64,000 bases of DNA from Ciona intestinalis (GCF_000224145.3 NC_020167.2:5585647-5649646), one strand, 5' to 3'; shown: positions 45,810 to 58,897, counted from the stretch's first letter. Translations and numbers: made by a program. The notes: a model not told the origin generated them from the letters alone.

Positions 45810-48800
45810 CTATGAACTATTTTTTCGTTTGATCTCTTGCACAAGTTTAGACAATTGCTCCATGCTCTTTGCTTGGTCTTCCTGTGGTAGAATGGTAGGG
45901 GCATCACCCAACATATGAAACCCTGGTCCCATTCTAATTTGGGGAGCACTTTGGTTTATCTCATATTGTTTTAGATGTTCGACCACATCCTGGTTTACAG
46001 GAAAATGTCCGTATGGTTCCAAACATAACTCCACCCTATCTTCATCTCTGTTGTACAGAAACAACTTGTCAGGAATCAATGGAAGTTTACAGTGTTTGTC
46101 ATGCTCAAGGCCGATATCGCTCTGAAATTGCCGGTAAAAAACACCACCTGGGATAAACAAATGTGGCTGTGATACAGCAAAGTCCCACATTGTTTTATAG
46201 ATGCTCCGGCTTTGTTCTGTGCGAATATTCTTAAGTGCTTCACTTAGTGGAATTCCTTGTGCTAAAGGCTGAAATGTGCTAGATAAGCTTTGCGTTACAG
46301 AGCCATGCTGTGCTGGTTGTTTGAGTATCATTGGCAGCATCTTTTCAATGTTTTTGTTACTCATAAATTTCGACTGCTTCGTAATTGTTGAACTTTTTCT
46401 TTCCACTTTTATGCTGTCTCCATTTGTAAGCCCAAGAGGTCCATTGGCAGGCTCAAGAGGTTTTGGTGGGTAGCCATGTTTCAAAATTTGCTGATCGACA
46501 GGAATGTTGAACTTCTGGTATGCAAGCGTTTTGAGCTCATTTAATTCTGTGTCGGCATCAACTTCCACTGTAATACTCTCTTCTAACGTGTGAAGTTTAA
46601 TTTTCGGTTTTCCGTTTGATTTCGGTGAGGAGGGTGCAGAATCAGGAGAGGACGAGAGTGATGGTATTTTTTCTGCTGTCTTACTCTTATCATCTTTTAC
46701 AGAGCGTTTTTTGAACATTACCAAAGAATTTTCTTTTCGCTTAACAAAGGTTTTACATGGAGGTTTGTGATGGTCTATCTGCATATTATATGAGTCACCA
46801 CCAACATCCAAAGCGAGCTCATTACACCTAATGCGAATTTGTGTTGCAATCCTCTGAATAAGATGTTCAGTACCAAACATTCCATCGAAATGCTCATCTA
46901 CTATTTTTTGCGCCTCAATCTCAGGATCACTGTTATAGCTTGGATTTGAGTCGCCATAAAACCAAGTTACCTGTCAAAAACAAGTGTTAATAATAAAGAT
47001 AACTAAAACACCGTATATTAAGCATATAAGTTAAAGTGATTCTCAGGATTACTTTTATAACTTAGATTTGAGTTCCATAAAACCAAATTACCTATCAAAA
47101 GCAAGTACTAATGATAAAGCAACACTGTATACCGAGCATATCAATTTAAGTGATATTTACTTTTGCATGAACTGTTTTATCTCCCCATTCCACAGACAAG
47201 ACAAGTTCTTCGGGTAAGTTATCATATTCCCGACCACCCCAATAATGTTTCTTTCCACACATGCACTTGGCTGTTGGTGCACTAGGAGTAGATGTCGCAT
47301 CACCATCTTTGTACGATATCTCCCCCATACCATTAATGGGACGGAGATCAGTTCCGCATTTCGAACATTCGTACTCGTGAACTGTAAGCCTTTTAAACCA
47401 AAGAGAATCATTAATGTTTGCTTTATACTCAAACATTATATAAGTAGAGACAAAAAAAAAATATATATATTCATAATTTATGTGCAACAAATTAAATAGG
47501 GGCCTACCTGACCAATCTCTAGTTGTTAATGTTATAGACTTAGACAGAGTTAGACTTATACATTTACAGTAGTGTTGTGGTACAATTCATAATATACATA
47601 AAAGTACAGAAAAATTAAAAAAAATTTAAATTAAAATATATATATTCATTATTATGATCAACACTTTTAATACCTGTCCAAGCTCTGAATTGTAATGTTA
47701 CAGACTTAGAATTATACATTTAAGGTTGTATTGTCGGCTGTCGCACAAATGAAAGTACTGATAAAAGTAAAATAAATCATATATTTAATATTACAAGCAA
47801 CAAATTTAATACCTGTCCAAGCTCTGATTGTAAACACATTTCAACTTGTTTAATGGAAAGCTGTAAACTTTCCCTTCTATAGGAGGACCATGGCAATCGA
47901 CCAATAGTTGGTATAATCGCCCTCTCGGACGTAAATCTTTAAGTGGAGGAGAGGATTTCTCTTGTAATGACTCACACATCTGTATTGGATAGAATGTTAT
48001 TTAGTGATAAATGTCAGGGTAAAGAACACCTGCAAATTCTATTTTTCCTAAAATAGCGATTACACATATTTTGATTTCATTAAGAACAAATTAATGTTAA
48101 AATGCCTGCTAATTCAATTTTTCCTAAATTAGCCATAGTTTCTAACTTACCAGACAATGAAACAAGGATTTCTCAGTGATTGCATTTTTTGCAAGCTTTG
48201 TAACAATGTCAGGTCGAATCCCAATCATGTTGTTTGGGCGATATACTTTCTGGTAGTATTCAGCCACCAGTGTTGGTGAGATTTTGTAAGAGTCTGTAAA
48301 AAGTTCTTCCATCGCTGATACCAACTTCTGGGTATAACTGTAAAGCATAACATCAATAATAAGAAAACACTGATAACCTGTATCTATTGGGAATATGTTC
48401 TATATTTGATGATTAAACATAAATGGCTCGCTTGTATGCTAGCTGTAGCGACCACGTTTATTTCTAATTTAATAAAAATATGTTTTTAACTGTAAGCGTG
48501 TTTTAGCAACTGTTGTTTTGTCGCTTTACACTGTCTTTTCGTTTCAAATATTTTTAAATTTTTGATACCGTAATCGAAGAGACAAATAAAGCTATTATTA
48601 TTACCAATAAAATTAGGCATATATAAACAACCCTCTAAACTATAACAACCAATCAGTTTGTGTAATATTATCATTAGATAACACAGTTTTTGGTAAGATT
48701 TCTTTAAAAGTTAATGCCTTGATACCTGATTTTTAGTGGCTTCCCAGCACAAACTGTCAAACTTCCATCTGAGTTAAAGGTGAGGTACCTCTGACCTACT

Positions 48801-50988
48801 TCTTGACTTACACCCCATATTCGGGGCACGAGGTGCTTTGGAATGTGTGGCAATGTCTTTCCTTCCACTGCCACTAGTGCAACAAAGTGGTTATGCCCTC
48901 TACCACTCCATGCAATGCAGATGGGAGATTTACTTAAACAATCTTCAGGTTCCACCATCACTGGCACAAATAGACCGGTGTAATCACCAGCATTTTGTAA
49001 ATTCTAAAAACCACAGATGTTTAGCAATTTATCCCACTTTTCCCTCACACTACCGCATACCTAGATAGTTATTGTACATGGTACTATTTTGTTACGTTAG
49101 CATTGAAACTATACGTCACAATCATCACTATTACTATTCAATGCCACGTGGTACATTGCGCAACAATGTTGCAATCACTTTCAGTATGTTTACAGTTGTT
49201 GTGTAGGGGGTTGTATACATGTATTCTTCACCTAACATTCCCTATGGAGTGACTCTATTCATTCTTTAGTTTTTTTATACTAAATAGGCTTTACAATAAA
49301 CTTGAAATAAGCTTACGCCTTATCCTCTAATACCTTCATTGAATCCAGCAACATGATTGGGCGTTTTAAGATGTTGGAAAGAGCAAAAATATGAATATTT
49401 CCCAACCCAGCAGCAACACCTCCCGCTGTACAATATGGGTCAGCTTCTTCTATTATTCCATCCCATTCTGTATCATCATGGAACTCTTTAAACATTATCT
49501 ACATGGAATAAACATTGTAAGTATAATTATAAATGCGAAATGTAATGTAATACACATAATTTGTGTATAAAATTGTAAGCAACTTATTGTTTAACAAGTA
49601 AGCATTTAAAAGCCGCAATACTTTCTGTACGCCAAAATAGCAATCACTAAGCAAGTGGTTATTTACAATAGAAAGACTCTTTACCATGCTCATACATCAG
49701 ACTTCTCAACACATTCATAAAAACGCAGCTTAACATTTATTTATATTTAATCTTTGTGGGTGAAGTCTTTGGTGAGGATATGTGATTTAGACCAGATTTG
49801 GTCCATTATCCTAACACCGGGAAAATCTCATTAAATTCTTTCATGCGATCGGTGTCGCTCAGTCCTGGACTCCATCGACAACACTATTCCCCAACCTCAT
49901 CGTATACACACCTTGTACTGTTCCAATTTTCTCTTTAAGTGGTTTTGCAAGTTAATACGAAGACCATGCCAGAATAATTCACGACCGATTAGAGCTCTAG
50001 AAAGAGCGTGAACCAAACAATGTCCGTCGCCATCTGCATGGATTGGTATCAACCTTTCCTCGTTGTTGTGTGCAGTTTTTAAAGTATCTGTAATGCAAGA
50101 ATTTATTCAAAACACAAATATTTCAGAAACATGTTGTTTGAACACCTGTACAATACACATAAAATAGGTTGTTATATGGTGAATTGGAAAACTAAACGAT
50201 TGAGTTATCCTATTGTAGCAAAACTGTCAATAACAATCAGTGTACAACAGATGTTCTCTTTTACTGTAAGAGTCCTGCTAAAGAACACATTTGCCCGCAG
50301 TGGTAGAAGTATGGGAAATCCAGTAGCGCAGCCAGAAAAAAATAAGGGAGGGGGGGTTTAATCAAAAAATTAAAAAAAAATATTTTTTTTAACATTTTTT
50401 TTTGGTTTAAAAGGGGGAGGGGGGTCGCGACCCCCTAACCCCCTGGCTGCGCCACTGGGGGCATCAAGCAATATATTTTAGTTACAATGTTGGAGATTCA
50501 ACCACTTAACCATGGCCCCAGTAGTACAAGAATGTTAATTAATGAACATTGATGCCTTCTGTTCTTTTTATGAAAGAAAATACTGTTTCCGCGTACAGAA
50601 ACTTCTTGTTGAACCCAGTACTAAATAAGTTAAAATTAGAACAAACCTAATAAAGTTTGTAGATAGTTGATGCTACCAGTTCTATCCTTCCCATAGCCTT
50701 CCACATCAATATGAGTGGGTGATATATGAAACGATCTTGAGCCAAGCACTTTACCACAATCTATGATCTCAGAGTTACATAGTTCACTTAGCAAGGTGGC
50801 TCTGTTGATAATGTCACTAATAAGCTAATTTTAAAATTTATTTATTCAATTTATTAAAAAGATTTAGTATGTTTAATAATGAATATTGCTATCTACTGTG
50901 GGCATATGTGTTCGTGGGCAAGACACTTAACAGCAATTGCTTCAACCCCAGAGTCACTAATGTGTTGTCTAAACTGTTAGCCATACAA

Positions 50989-51020
<32 letters not shown>

Positions 51021-52337
51021 GAAAACAACACCAACAAAAACAACCCACAAAGTGACATACATGGTAACTCGTAAGCTAACACAAGATGTATAAAACAGAA
51101 CACCGGTGTTATAACTTATTACAAGTTTACAACTGCCATTTTTTAGCTATGCGAGGACGAGTCGCATTCATTAAATAGCGAAAGAGAATGTTAATTAACT
51201 ATATCTTTTAACGTATCTCGGTAGTTGGTACACAATTTGTTCATAACTTTTTACATAAACATATTTAGGATGATATGGCCAATATTTAAAAAGTTTATAT
51301 ATATAATTCAGAACATGAACACACTGAAAAAACATCAACGCCAAAAAGTCATACTTTCCAGCTTTGTTCATTCCATAAGTTGTTAAGAACGGGGAGAGAA
51401 GTTTACAAATAAAATTGGACAATCCATTTACTCTGACAAAATCACTTCCTTTCTTTGGTTGGTCATGAATAATACGTGAGATCTGCAACAAGATAGTCGT
51501 TTCATATTTAATCACTTATTTATACTGTATGTGTTAAATTAAGTGTTAAATGCATGATTTCGTGAACAATCCACTGTTTATTAGAGTTGCAAAATGTGTA
51601 TTTTATATAAATAATATAGTTTTTGATGTACAAACTGTAGATACTCTAATCATTCATAAAACTAGTTCATTATTCTCAGGAACGGTATTGATCGTAACCT
51701 ACCATTGACTGTAAAGCTTTAGCCTGATCTGCCTTTTTCTTATTTAAAAGGCTTTCCTGTTTATGTTGTTGGCCACAGCTTGTGCATTCCACCGATGAAG
51801 TTTTTAGATAAAAGTACAACAATGTCTGAAAAACAAACACAATAAATAAAAACCATGTATTGCACTAATGGTTACTTATGCGCTAACCACCGAGTGGTTA
51901 GCGCGTCTGCCTGTAGCCCAGAGGTAATGGGTTCAAGGCCCGAGGCTGCTACCATTGTGGGCGTATGTGTCTTTGGGCAAGGCACTAAACGGCAATTGCT
52001 CCAACCCAGTGGTCAGCCATACATCAGCCATACATAAAAAAAAAAAAAATACCTCCCAAAAAATAATAATTACCCACAAAGTAACATATACATGGTAACT
52101 CGTAAGCTGGCACGAGGTGTTAAACCCGTGTGATAACCACTGTCGTTTTCCGGCCACGCGAGGATAAAGTAAGTTACATTCATTCATTCATTCACATCGT
52201 GGTAATATATAACTAGCATTGGCTACAGAACTAAATGTACTCAAAATCTTCATAAAACACACCTGACATTTTGAATCTGGACATTTTCCTTCATATACGT
52301 CACCATCAGCTTCAATATCCAACATTTCCTCATCCAT
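45810..52337 (-). CDS. VCPIP1: VCP-interacting OTU deubiquitinase
   Basis: Eleven exons: 52337-52263, 51825-51703, 51482-51355, 50816-50647, 50087-49912, 49498-49334, 49003-48726, 48337-48151, 47979-47813, 47389-47161 and 46970-45810. All phases agree, total about 952 residues (human 1222; the difference is mostly tail). The N-terminal zinc-ribbon pairs are CPDSKC and CTSCGQ. GLSNFICKLLSPFLTTYGM and EGYGKDRTGS follow. The OTU catalytic loop is HADGDGHCLVHALSRAL (Asp and Cys), and the catalytic histidine lies in SGRGHNHFVALV. A second zinc motif is CSKCG with CMCGKKHYW. The last exon has a UBX-like fold (ESITVEVDADTELNELKTL) and the LFIPGGVFYRQF, EPYGHFPVN block. The protein removes ubiquitin with p97/VCP during Golgi and ER reassembly after mitosis. 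Catalytic residues are all present. Confidence 0.95.
47040..47125 (-). repeat. Partial duplicate of VCPIP1 exon 11 start with its acceptor
   Basis: 47040-47125 is a diverged copy of 46918-47003. It contains the acceptor and first ~50 bases of exon 11 in the preceding intron. Confidence 0.75.
47505..47840 (-). repeat. Three degenerate tandem copies around the VCPIP1 exon 9 donor
   Basis: The segment with ACCTGTCCAAGCTCTGA (last bases of exon 9 plus donor, minus strand) at 47811 recurs at 47672 and, more diverged, at 47507. Each is followed by similar TTACAGACTTAGA-type intron sequence. Confidence 0.65.
49745..49905. repeat. Fragment of an unclassified dispersed repeat
   Basis: GATTTAGACCAGATTTGGTC and CATTATCCTAACACC match 25305-25345 (GATTTATGCCAGGATTGGTC, CATTATCTCAACACC) in PAPSS intron 11. 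Boundaries unclear. Confidence 0.4.
50280..50525 (-). mobile_element. Degraded Cics SINE remnant holding a hAT-like MITE
   Basis: AGAACACATTTGCCCGCAGT and TGGAGATTCAACCACTTAAC, on either side of the MITE at 50321-50458, resemble the core and tRNA-like head of the Cics family. Confidence 0.45.
50321..50458. mobile_element. hAT-like MITE (~138 bp) with long GC-rich TIRs
   Basis: Starts CAGTAGCGCAGCCAGA and ends TGGCTGCGCCACTG, complementary ends, with poly-A/T and poly-G/C interior including GGTCGCGACCCCC. Flanks GGGAAATC and GGGGCATC form an imperfect 8 bp duplication. CAGTGGCGCAGCCA ends are typical of hAT elements. In VCPIP1 intron 4. Confidence 0.75.
50885..51175 (+). mobile_element. Cics-like composite SINE, copy m
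   Basis: GTGGGCATATGTGTTCGTGG, AAGACACTTAACAGCAATTG, an internal (AT)n tract, then CCCACAAAGTGACATACATG and a diverged 3' end. In VCPIP1 intron 3. Confidence 0.8.
51876..52200 (+). mobile_element. Full-length Cics-like composite SINE, copy n
   Basis: The best copy. It has a tRNA-like head with an A-box-like GTGGTTAGCGCGTCTGCC and B-box-like GGGTTCAAGGCCC, then the core GGCAAGGCACTAAACGGCAA, a poly-A stretch, a second part ACAAAGTAACATATACATGG ... TTTTCCGGCCACGCGAGG, and an (ATTC)n tail. It defines the orientation used for the other copies. In VCPIP1 intron 1. Confidence 0.9.
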
Positions 52338-53039
52338 TTTAAGGTATCATATATATTTTATACAGTTTCTATACAATTTAATATTGAAATTGTACTGTAA
52401 ATTTCTTTGTACTGTTAAAAATGTAAAAGCTAAAAACAGTATTTTCAAAACTTTACCGAAATCGTTGGTACTTAATCAACTCTGTTCTGCTTTCTTTTAT
52501 ATTATTCTTGCACAACAGATGAAAACATTGCCTGCTTGGTTGCGCAATTTTACCACAGTTAGTTCCCTATTCTCTTTCTTTTGAAACAGTCGACCTATGA
52601 AATAACCTGCACCAGGGAATTCCCCGTGTTCTGAAATGTAGTTCTGTTCTTAGTTCTGATACTGAAGTTTCCACTTTTAAGTTTGGCTATAAATTGCAGT
52701 CTACAGAACTGGGATTTGTTCACCTGTCTAAAGAAAGGACTGCATCAATACTACAGCTAAAAGCATATATACTAGTATATACTAGTATATACGCTTTGGT
52801 TAGAGCCATGCGCTCTTGTTATGTACGTATTTGCCCGATCAAGAACAAATAGTAAGCAAGAGGGGAAGACTTCATTATGCTTTTGTTGCTTTTAAGATAT
52901 TCAAGAAAACTTTGAAATGATCGTTGCATAGAACGTCAAGGGGAGACTTGAAATATTCGTTTGAATTAAAGAAAATAGTTTGACATCATATTCGCAGCTT
53001 TTCCAAAACATTCTGTGTCTTATAGTGAAATAATAGAGG

Positions 53040-53222
53040 CCTTTGTGGAAAGATAGGACACCTTTAGCACATAATACCCTAATATCCTGATCGTATTTTA
53101 AAAAAATACCGACGGTTCATGGGAGTCGATAGAGTTTTATATTTCTTTGAACTTTTTTTGTATACTACCAAAGGAGACAAGAAATAGAATAAAAAGGTGT
53201 CCAATCTTCCCCACCCTATACT
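53040..53222 (+). mobile_element. Cimi-like MITE, copy 12
   Basis: GGAAAGATAGGACACCTTTA at the left, TCTTCCCCACCCTATACTAC at the right. Between VCPIP1 and the RhoGAP gene. Confidence 0.85.
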
Positions 53223-54003
53223 ACATAATATAGAATAAAACCGCGTATCCTCGTTTGAAAGTTTATTTCGTCCATACCGAAACTGAAACTTTATAATGGA
53301 ATGCGCGCTAACGAAACACTGGTAACGTGACAGGGCTCGACCAATGGGAAACGGTAAAAATTTAACCTGTTTGATTAATAAATATAAACATAAGAAAAGC
53401 GGCCATGAAACGACAGCCGTTTTGCAGAGCAGATGCACAGTCTATTACGACACAGTGCACGTCGTCCATTCATTGGGCTAATGCCACAGAAGGACACGAG
53501 GTCGAACAGTGCAGCATGCGGAAGAAATAAAAAGAAAATCCCGACTAAATACTCGGTCACGACCGATACACAGCGAACGAGAGGACACCAGCAGCGTACG
53601 AAATGAAGATCCGATGTTTTGCTTTCGGGCTTTGGATTGAAATCATACAGGTTTATGCAGCTCGGCTGCGTTAGCGAAATAAATTGAGCACGCGGTGCCG
53701 TCCTTTGGGATACATGATAACAGTATTGTATATATGACTGAACAATTGCGCAGTTTGATGACGTCACGAAGCGTAATGTCATCGATGTGTCGTCAATGGG
53801 ATAAAACAATGATTGCACGAGAAATCGCTGATGCGGTGAAACAGTTTGGGCCGCCCAGCGGCGATTTTTACTACAGTAACTTGATTACGAATCTTGGTTC
53901 ACTACACGTTGTTAGCGAGCATTCTGTGAAAAAATTGAATGTTATAGTTTTAAAATGTAAAACACTTTTCTGGAATTGCTGACAAAACTCTGAAAACACG
54001 TAC

Positions 54004-57000
54004 CCGCCAAATGTGTTAAAAAACTCCTCCATCTCTTTCTGAAGCTGCTGGTTCCTCTCCTCTGCTTGTTTCAAACCACGCTCGGCATTTCGTAGTCTGA
54101 TGCGCGTCATTGCATGACGTTTAACCTCCTCTCTGTACCTGCGTGAATCATTAAACAGATGATTAACAACAACAAGGTTATAAGATAGCGTTACATCATA
54201 TACTACTGTGGGGTAGGGTTGGACACCTTAAGCACGTAATATCCCAATATAAAATTGAGCGTTTTTTGTTAACAACCAACAACAGTCTATGGGAGTCGTG
54301 AGAATACGATTGTATAAATCTTTGAATATTATTTGTTTACTGCCAAATGGGTTAAGAAAATAGGATGAAAATGTGTTCTATACCAATAAACTATCTCCCC
54401 CCACCCGAATATAAAGTTTATTTTTACAAAATGCGCTTAATGCTTATAAAAGTCATATTGGTATAGCAAGATAAATAACTTATTATGTTGACATAGGTTG
54501 TACGAATTCCCTCTTGCACTCACCTTAATTCAGTTACTGACTCTGTGCTCTGTCTGCTTAACATAGATTGGTCAAGTTGTTGCTCCAACACTGAAGTAGT
54601 GCACGACTCCCCAATGGATTCTATACCAATATAACTATATTAGAAACGCAGTAATGTAGGTATCTTCAAAACCAATCACGCATTTTAAAATACTCGACTA
54701 AAGCAAACGCAGACTTAAATATTCTTGTAAATATTCTGTTACTTCTGCTACCAGGCATAATATAATGTAAATAATCTTTTAACTGCTCTTTCAACTGGTA
54801 TATGAAAAACGTGGTGTATTTTCGACGTTTCGTCCGCCATTCGGCAAGACTTCAAGCCGAAACATCGGAAATACACTACGTTTTTTTATACCAAATGAGC
54901 CGCCGTTAAAGGAGAAGGACTGCTTAGAAAAGTTATTGTTATACGAGGCTATGAATCGGCAAGTTATATAGTAGGGTGGGGGAAGATGGAACACCTTCGG
55001 CGCATAATATCCGAATATCCTGATCGTGTTTTAAACAGGTAACAACGGTCTATGGGAGTCTTAAGCATATAGTTTTATAATTCTTTGAAAGTTCCTTGTT
55101 TACTACCAGCACATTGGACGAAAAAATAAAGTTAAACTGTGTCCCATCTTCCCCCACCCTACTCTAGGTGAAATTGCAAATGTGGAGTTACTGTCAAAGT
55201 ATAGTTGAAATGTGAAAACCTTACCTTCACCGTTGGAGAAAATTCTACCGCGACCTAGCGGAAGATCAATAGGTCCCATGGAGGTTGGAGAAGATGGGAA
55301 TATTGAAGTAGAAGACTTCATCTTCATGATGTAGTGTTCCTCCAACATCCGGGATCGTTTCTCATGTTCCAGTCTTTGCTTTCGAAGCTCCTCCTAGTAA
55401 AATGAAAAAGAATTTCGTATAAATTAAGTCTTAAGAGGAGGATATTTAATTCATTAGGCAATAAAGTAGGGTGGGGGAAGATGACTTTCTTGCCTCAATG
55501 TAATGAACAAAGAACATACAAGGAATTACAAAACCGTATCTTCAGGACTCCCATAGACCGTTATTAATTGTTTAAAACACGATCAGGATATTTTGATACT
55601 AGCTCTAAAGGTGTCCTTACCACACAGTATTATACAAATGTAATTTATTTTTACTGCTACTACTCTTACTACTCTACTATATATGAATTTGGTTTCGACC
55701 CTTCCTACCTGAAGTACTTTTACGTGTTCCTCCATCTCTTTATACGACAATGGTTGTCCACACACACTCGGTGATTCTGATGACATTGCATGCGAGGTTC
55801 TTGCAGAGAAGGGCACTATGACGTCACGATCGCGAATAGCCGCGCTGGCCGATGTCAAGTCAGTTTCAGCTCGGGAGTTCGGTCGACTGCCAGAATCCTA
55901 TAAAAAAAAACATATTGCAGTTTTACTAAAAAAATGCCGAAATCCTACAAATAATTTTTTTATCGTATATAGGTTGAATAAAAAAATATATGTTAAGGTT
56001 TACTTTAGACCACGTAAAGTACCTGGCTATTGGAAGCTTTGTTTCGTCGGTGGGTACGTGATGGAACTTTGGGGACAAAATGGGATCCTCCATCGCTCCC
56101 AGAACCTACAGATGATCGACTAGCGAGGTCGGAACGACTGAGTCGGCCGCCGGGAGAACGGGTATCTATCACAGTGCGAGGATCACGGTGCAAGTCGGCC
56201 TCGGTTGGTATGCTTCCTCGGTGGCTTGAAAGAGTGGAAAATGCTCGGTCGTCTGGTGGTACGGATTCGGTGTTTGATTCTTCGTCGCTGAGATTTTCAT
56301 CAATAGAACGAATGCGTCCCTTGCGACGTCCGGCCCGGGATCGGGGTAATGGTTGATCGTTGGCCGGGTTAGAGTGAAACGAATCCCGCTCACCGACGCT
56401 ACCAGCGACGGCGTTGGTTGAGGAACGTGGCGAGTCGGATATATTGGCTGATTGAACGGATGGTGTACTTACGTTGTTAACGTAATACGAATCCTCTGTT
56501 GGAACGGAAACGCTAGGAGATGCTCCGCTTTCGTTACTTTTACGCCAGTCATTGTTTAACCTAGCAGAAAGTGCTTTAGTCGGAGTGATGTCACTGCCCG
56601 CCTGTGAGGAAGCGGTGACGTTATCATAGACCGACTTTCGTTGATCTGCGCCTTCCACATCCAAACCACTATGTTTTCTTCGCAGAGGCTTGAAGGGTTT
56701 GCCTCGGATCGGGGGCGGGACAACAGGTACCGGTGGAGCCGCCCGTTTCGAAGTATTCTCGGGGGTAGGACCCAGACTTCCAGTCCCACTATCATCCGTT
56801 GCGTGTCGCTGCCCCAATGTCCCGAGGGGTGAAGTGGTTGGGGTAAGGGTTCCAAACCCAGCGTCAGGGGGAATTCCCTCCGCGTCAACGGCTACGTCAG
56901 GTATTGAAGGAATGTTTGAATTGTTTTCAATGTCATCAGGGAAAAATGATCTGCAACAAATTTCATTTAGTTTAAAACTGATGTTTATCGCAGCTACTTT

Positions 57001-58897
57001 GCATACATTTATCCCAACGATAATTCTCTCTAGAGTTTTTGGGTACACAATATAAATGTAGGGGGCGGGATGGAAGAACTTTTCATTCCCTTTTTCGTCC
57101 CATTTGGTAGTAAACAGAGAAGTTTTAAAGAATTCTCAAACTGTATCCTCACGACTTCCATAGACCGTTGTTAATTGTTTAAACACAATCAGGATATTTG
57201 GATGTTATGGGCTAAAGGTGCCAGTCTTTTTCCACCCTACTATATACCTCCGTTGTGTTTCTACTTACTTGTGTTTTGATATGAACTGCTTCATGACCTC
57301 TTGCACATAACTAGCATCCGACATCATCTGCATCGGATCTTCTTGTTTCGACCGCATGATGTTGGGACCGAACACCATCGCGAGATTGTTGACGTCCATC
57401 TTGTTTTTCTTTGACTGCTGTTGAACTTCGTCCAAGAAACGACAGATGTATCTAAAAATACGTTAATATTTTTTACTTGTTATATTTTAATTGTAAGTAG
57501 CGTTTTAAACGATTTAAGCTTCGAAACAAAACTATTTTAATAATGTAGTATAATATGGGGAGGGGTGATATAAAACACATAATTTCCCACTTGATAGTAA
57601 ACAGAAACATTTAAAGAATAATAAAACCGTATTACCACAACTCTCATAGACCATTGGTAATTGTTTAAAACACGATCAGGATATTTGGATATTTTGTGTC
57701 AAAAGTGTGTCCCATCTTACCCCACAGTAATATATGACAAACATATACCTAAGTAACTCAAAGTTGGACTGTGGCAGGGCTTGGAGCTGTTCCCGGAAAA
57801 GAATCCGTGCTTCTTCGTTTTTCTTTTCACTTATGTCATCGGTGACGTCAGATGAAAGCAGTTTCGCGGCACCAATAAGAGGATCGTATTTTTCGAATGG
57901 AATGACTGGTTCGGGAAGTTCGCGCAGGTATCCCTTTAATAACGAAGCCACAGTGTGCACATCAGTGTTCCTATGATATAAATTACCGTTCATTTTGGGT
58001 TTGCATTGAATACACAGGAAGTATGTCGTACTCTTATCAAACACAAGTTTAAACATTGACGAATAACACTAAACGATCTACTTCCAGTTTTTAGATCTAT
58101 TTTTTGCCAACTTTATGAAGTCCCTGATCAAAAAAATAAACCTATTCAAATATTTTTACAAAATAGGCATTGGAGCGATGTTCTCACCCTGGAAAAGTTG
58201 GACGTTCCCCCATATCATAAGAGTCCTGCAGCTCCTTTACTTCATTAGCGTGTCCGGGAAGACGGAAGAGGCCTTCTTCTATAAGTCCTCCATGGGATCG
58301 AATGAACTCCACGCAGTTCTCCACGATGATGGGGACTTGTCGGCGGGATCCTCGGCTGCTGGAGCCAGATCTCGATCCCGTGGATGTTGTTCCACATCCG
58401 GAAGAGTCAAGACGACGGTCGTATCTCATCGTTTCGTCCAAACGTTGTCCGAAAATTCCTAGCAGGAGCAAAGACAATTTTATTTTAGCATTTTGTCGGA
58501 TTACATAATGTAGTTGTGTTATTATCCTTTACAAACATATTGACACTTTCCTGATTTTTGACACTTTTTCTGATATTTGTTTAAAAAAACATGTTTTTAT
58601 TTGAAAACAAAACGGTTAAAACTATTGATCATAAATATTTTAAACAAGCGCAAGAAAAATTATGTTTAAATTAAAACCTTATACGAGAAAAAAATGATTT
58701 CACAAATTCAATTTATCCTAGTGGTTTAAAAAATATTTCAGTTGTTGAAACATTTTGCAAACTGTGTGCCTTACCTCCACCAAACGGCGCAAGGATAACT
58801 CTCCGTATCACTTTTACCCATTCCTCCATGTCTGCTGGTGAGTTGGCAGATAAAACGTACGATTCGTGGTTGTTGTTTGGTTTCATTCTGTCTGCTC
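54004..58897 (-). CDS. RhoGAP of the ARHGAP22/24/25 (FilGAP) group, partial at both ends
   Basis: Exons in order: 58897-58775, 58458-58188, 57970-57749, 57451-57269, 56950-56023, 55897-55709, 55393-55225, 54620-54524 and 54138-54004, phases consistent. The first encodes the C-terminal half of a PH domain ([34 protein letters not shown]). The RhoGAP domain follows: [20 protein letters not shown] with the arginine finger in [25 protein letters not shown] and [18 protein letters not shown] 309-codon Ser/Pro-rich exon leads to the coiled coil ending [31 protein letters not shown]. Members inactivate Rac/Cdc42 at the cell edge. The N-terminal half of the PH domain is not seen up to 64000. The last exon ends in a donor, and a terminal exon may lie at 53665-53653 (four codons, weak). 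Confidence 0.93.
54199..54413 (+). mobile_element. Cimi-like MITE, copy 13 (diverged)
   Basis: GTGGGGTAGGGTTGGACACC at the left, CTATCTCCCCCCACCCGAAT at the right, in a RhoGAP intron. Confidence 0.8.
54728..54918. repeat. Foldback repeat, copy 5 (best preserved)
   Basis: TCTGTTACTTCTGCTACCAG at the left, then GGTATATGAAAAACG and TATTTTCGACGTTTCGTCCG, mirrored by GCCGAAACATCGGAAATACA and TTTTTTTATACCAAATGAGC. In a RhoGAP intron. Confidence 0.65.
54966..55165 (+). mobile_element. Cimi-like MITE, copy 14 (near consensus)
   Basis: TATAGTAGGGTGGGGGAAGA and CTTCCCCCACCCTACTCTA ends, about 60 bp from a RhoGAP exon. Confidence 0.92.
55461..55632 (-). mobile_element. Cimi-like MITE, copy 15
   Basis: Good left TIR AAAGTAGGGTGGGGGAAGAT, shortened interior and weak right end, in a RhoGAP intron. 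Confidence 0.85.
57056..57246 (-). mobile_element. Cimi-like MITE, copy 16
   Basis: GTCCCATTTGGTAGTAAACA, CATAGACCGTTGTTAATTGT and TTCCACCCTACTATATA. Left end diverged. In a RhoGAP intron. Confidence 0.85.
57547..57734 (-). mobile_element. Cimi-like MITE, copy 17
   Basis: AACACGATCAGGATATTTGG and GTGTCCCATCTTACCCCACA with a diverged left end, about 15 bp from a RhoGAP exon. Confidence 0.82.

Noticed and set aside
51895-51965. Functional tRNA gene
   Set aside because: A/B-box-like motifs are present, but the sequence is the head of a Cics SINE, continues into the SINE body and does not fold as a clean cloverleaf.
53375-53982. Open frames 53818-53375 (-) and 53695-53982 (+)
   Set aside because: No family match, and the region is most likely the 3' part or UTR of the RhoGAP gene. 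Only a weak terminal exon at 53665-53653 is considered possible.
56030-57055. Plus-strand open frames of 108-121 codons (56030-56356, 56690-57055)
   Set aside because: They are antisense shadows of the 309-codon Ser/Pro-rich RhoGAP exon, which is fixed by splice phase and by its place between the RhoGAP domain and the coiled coil.
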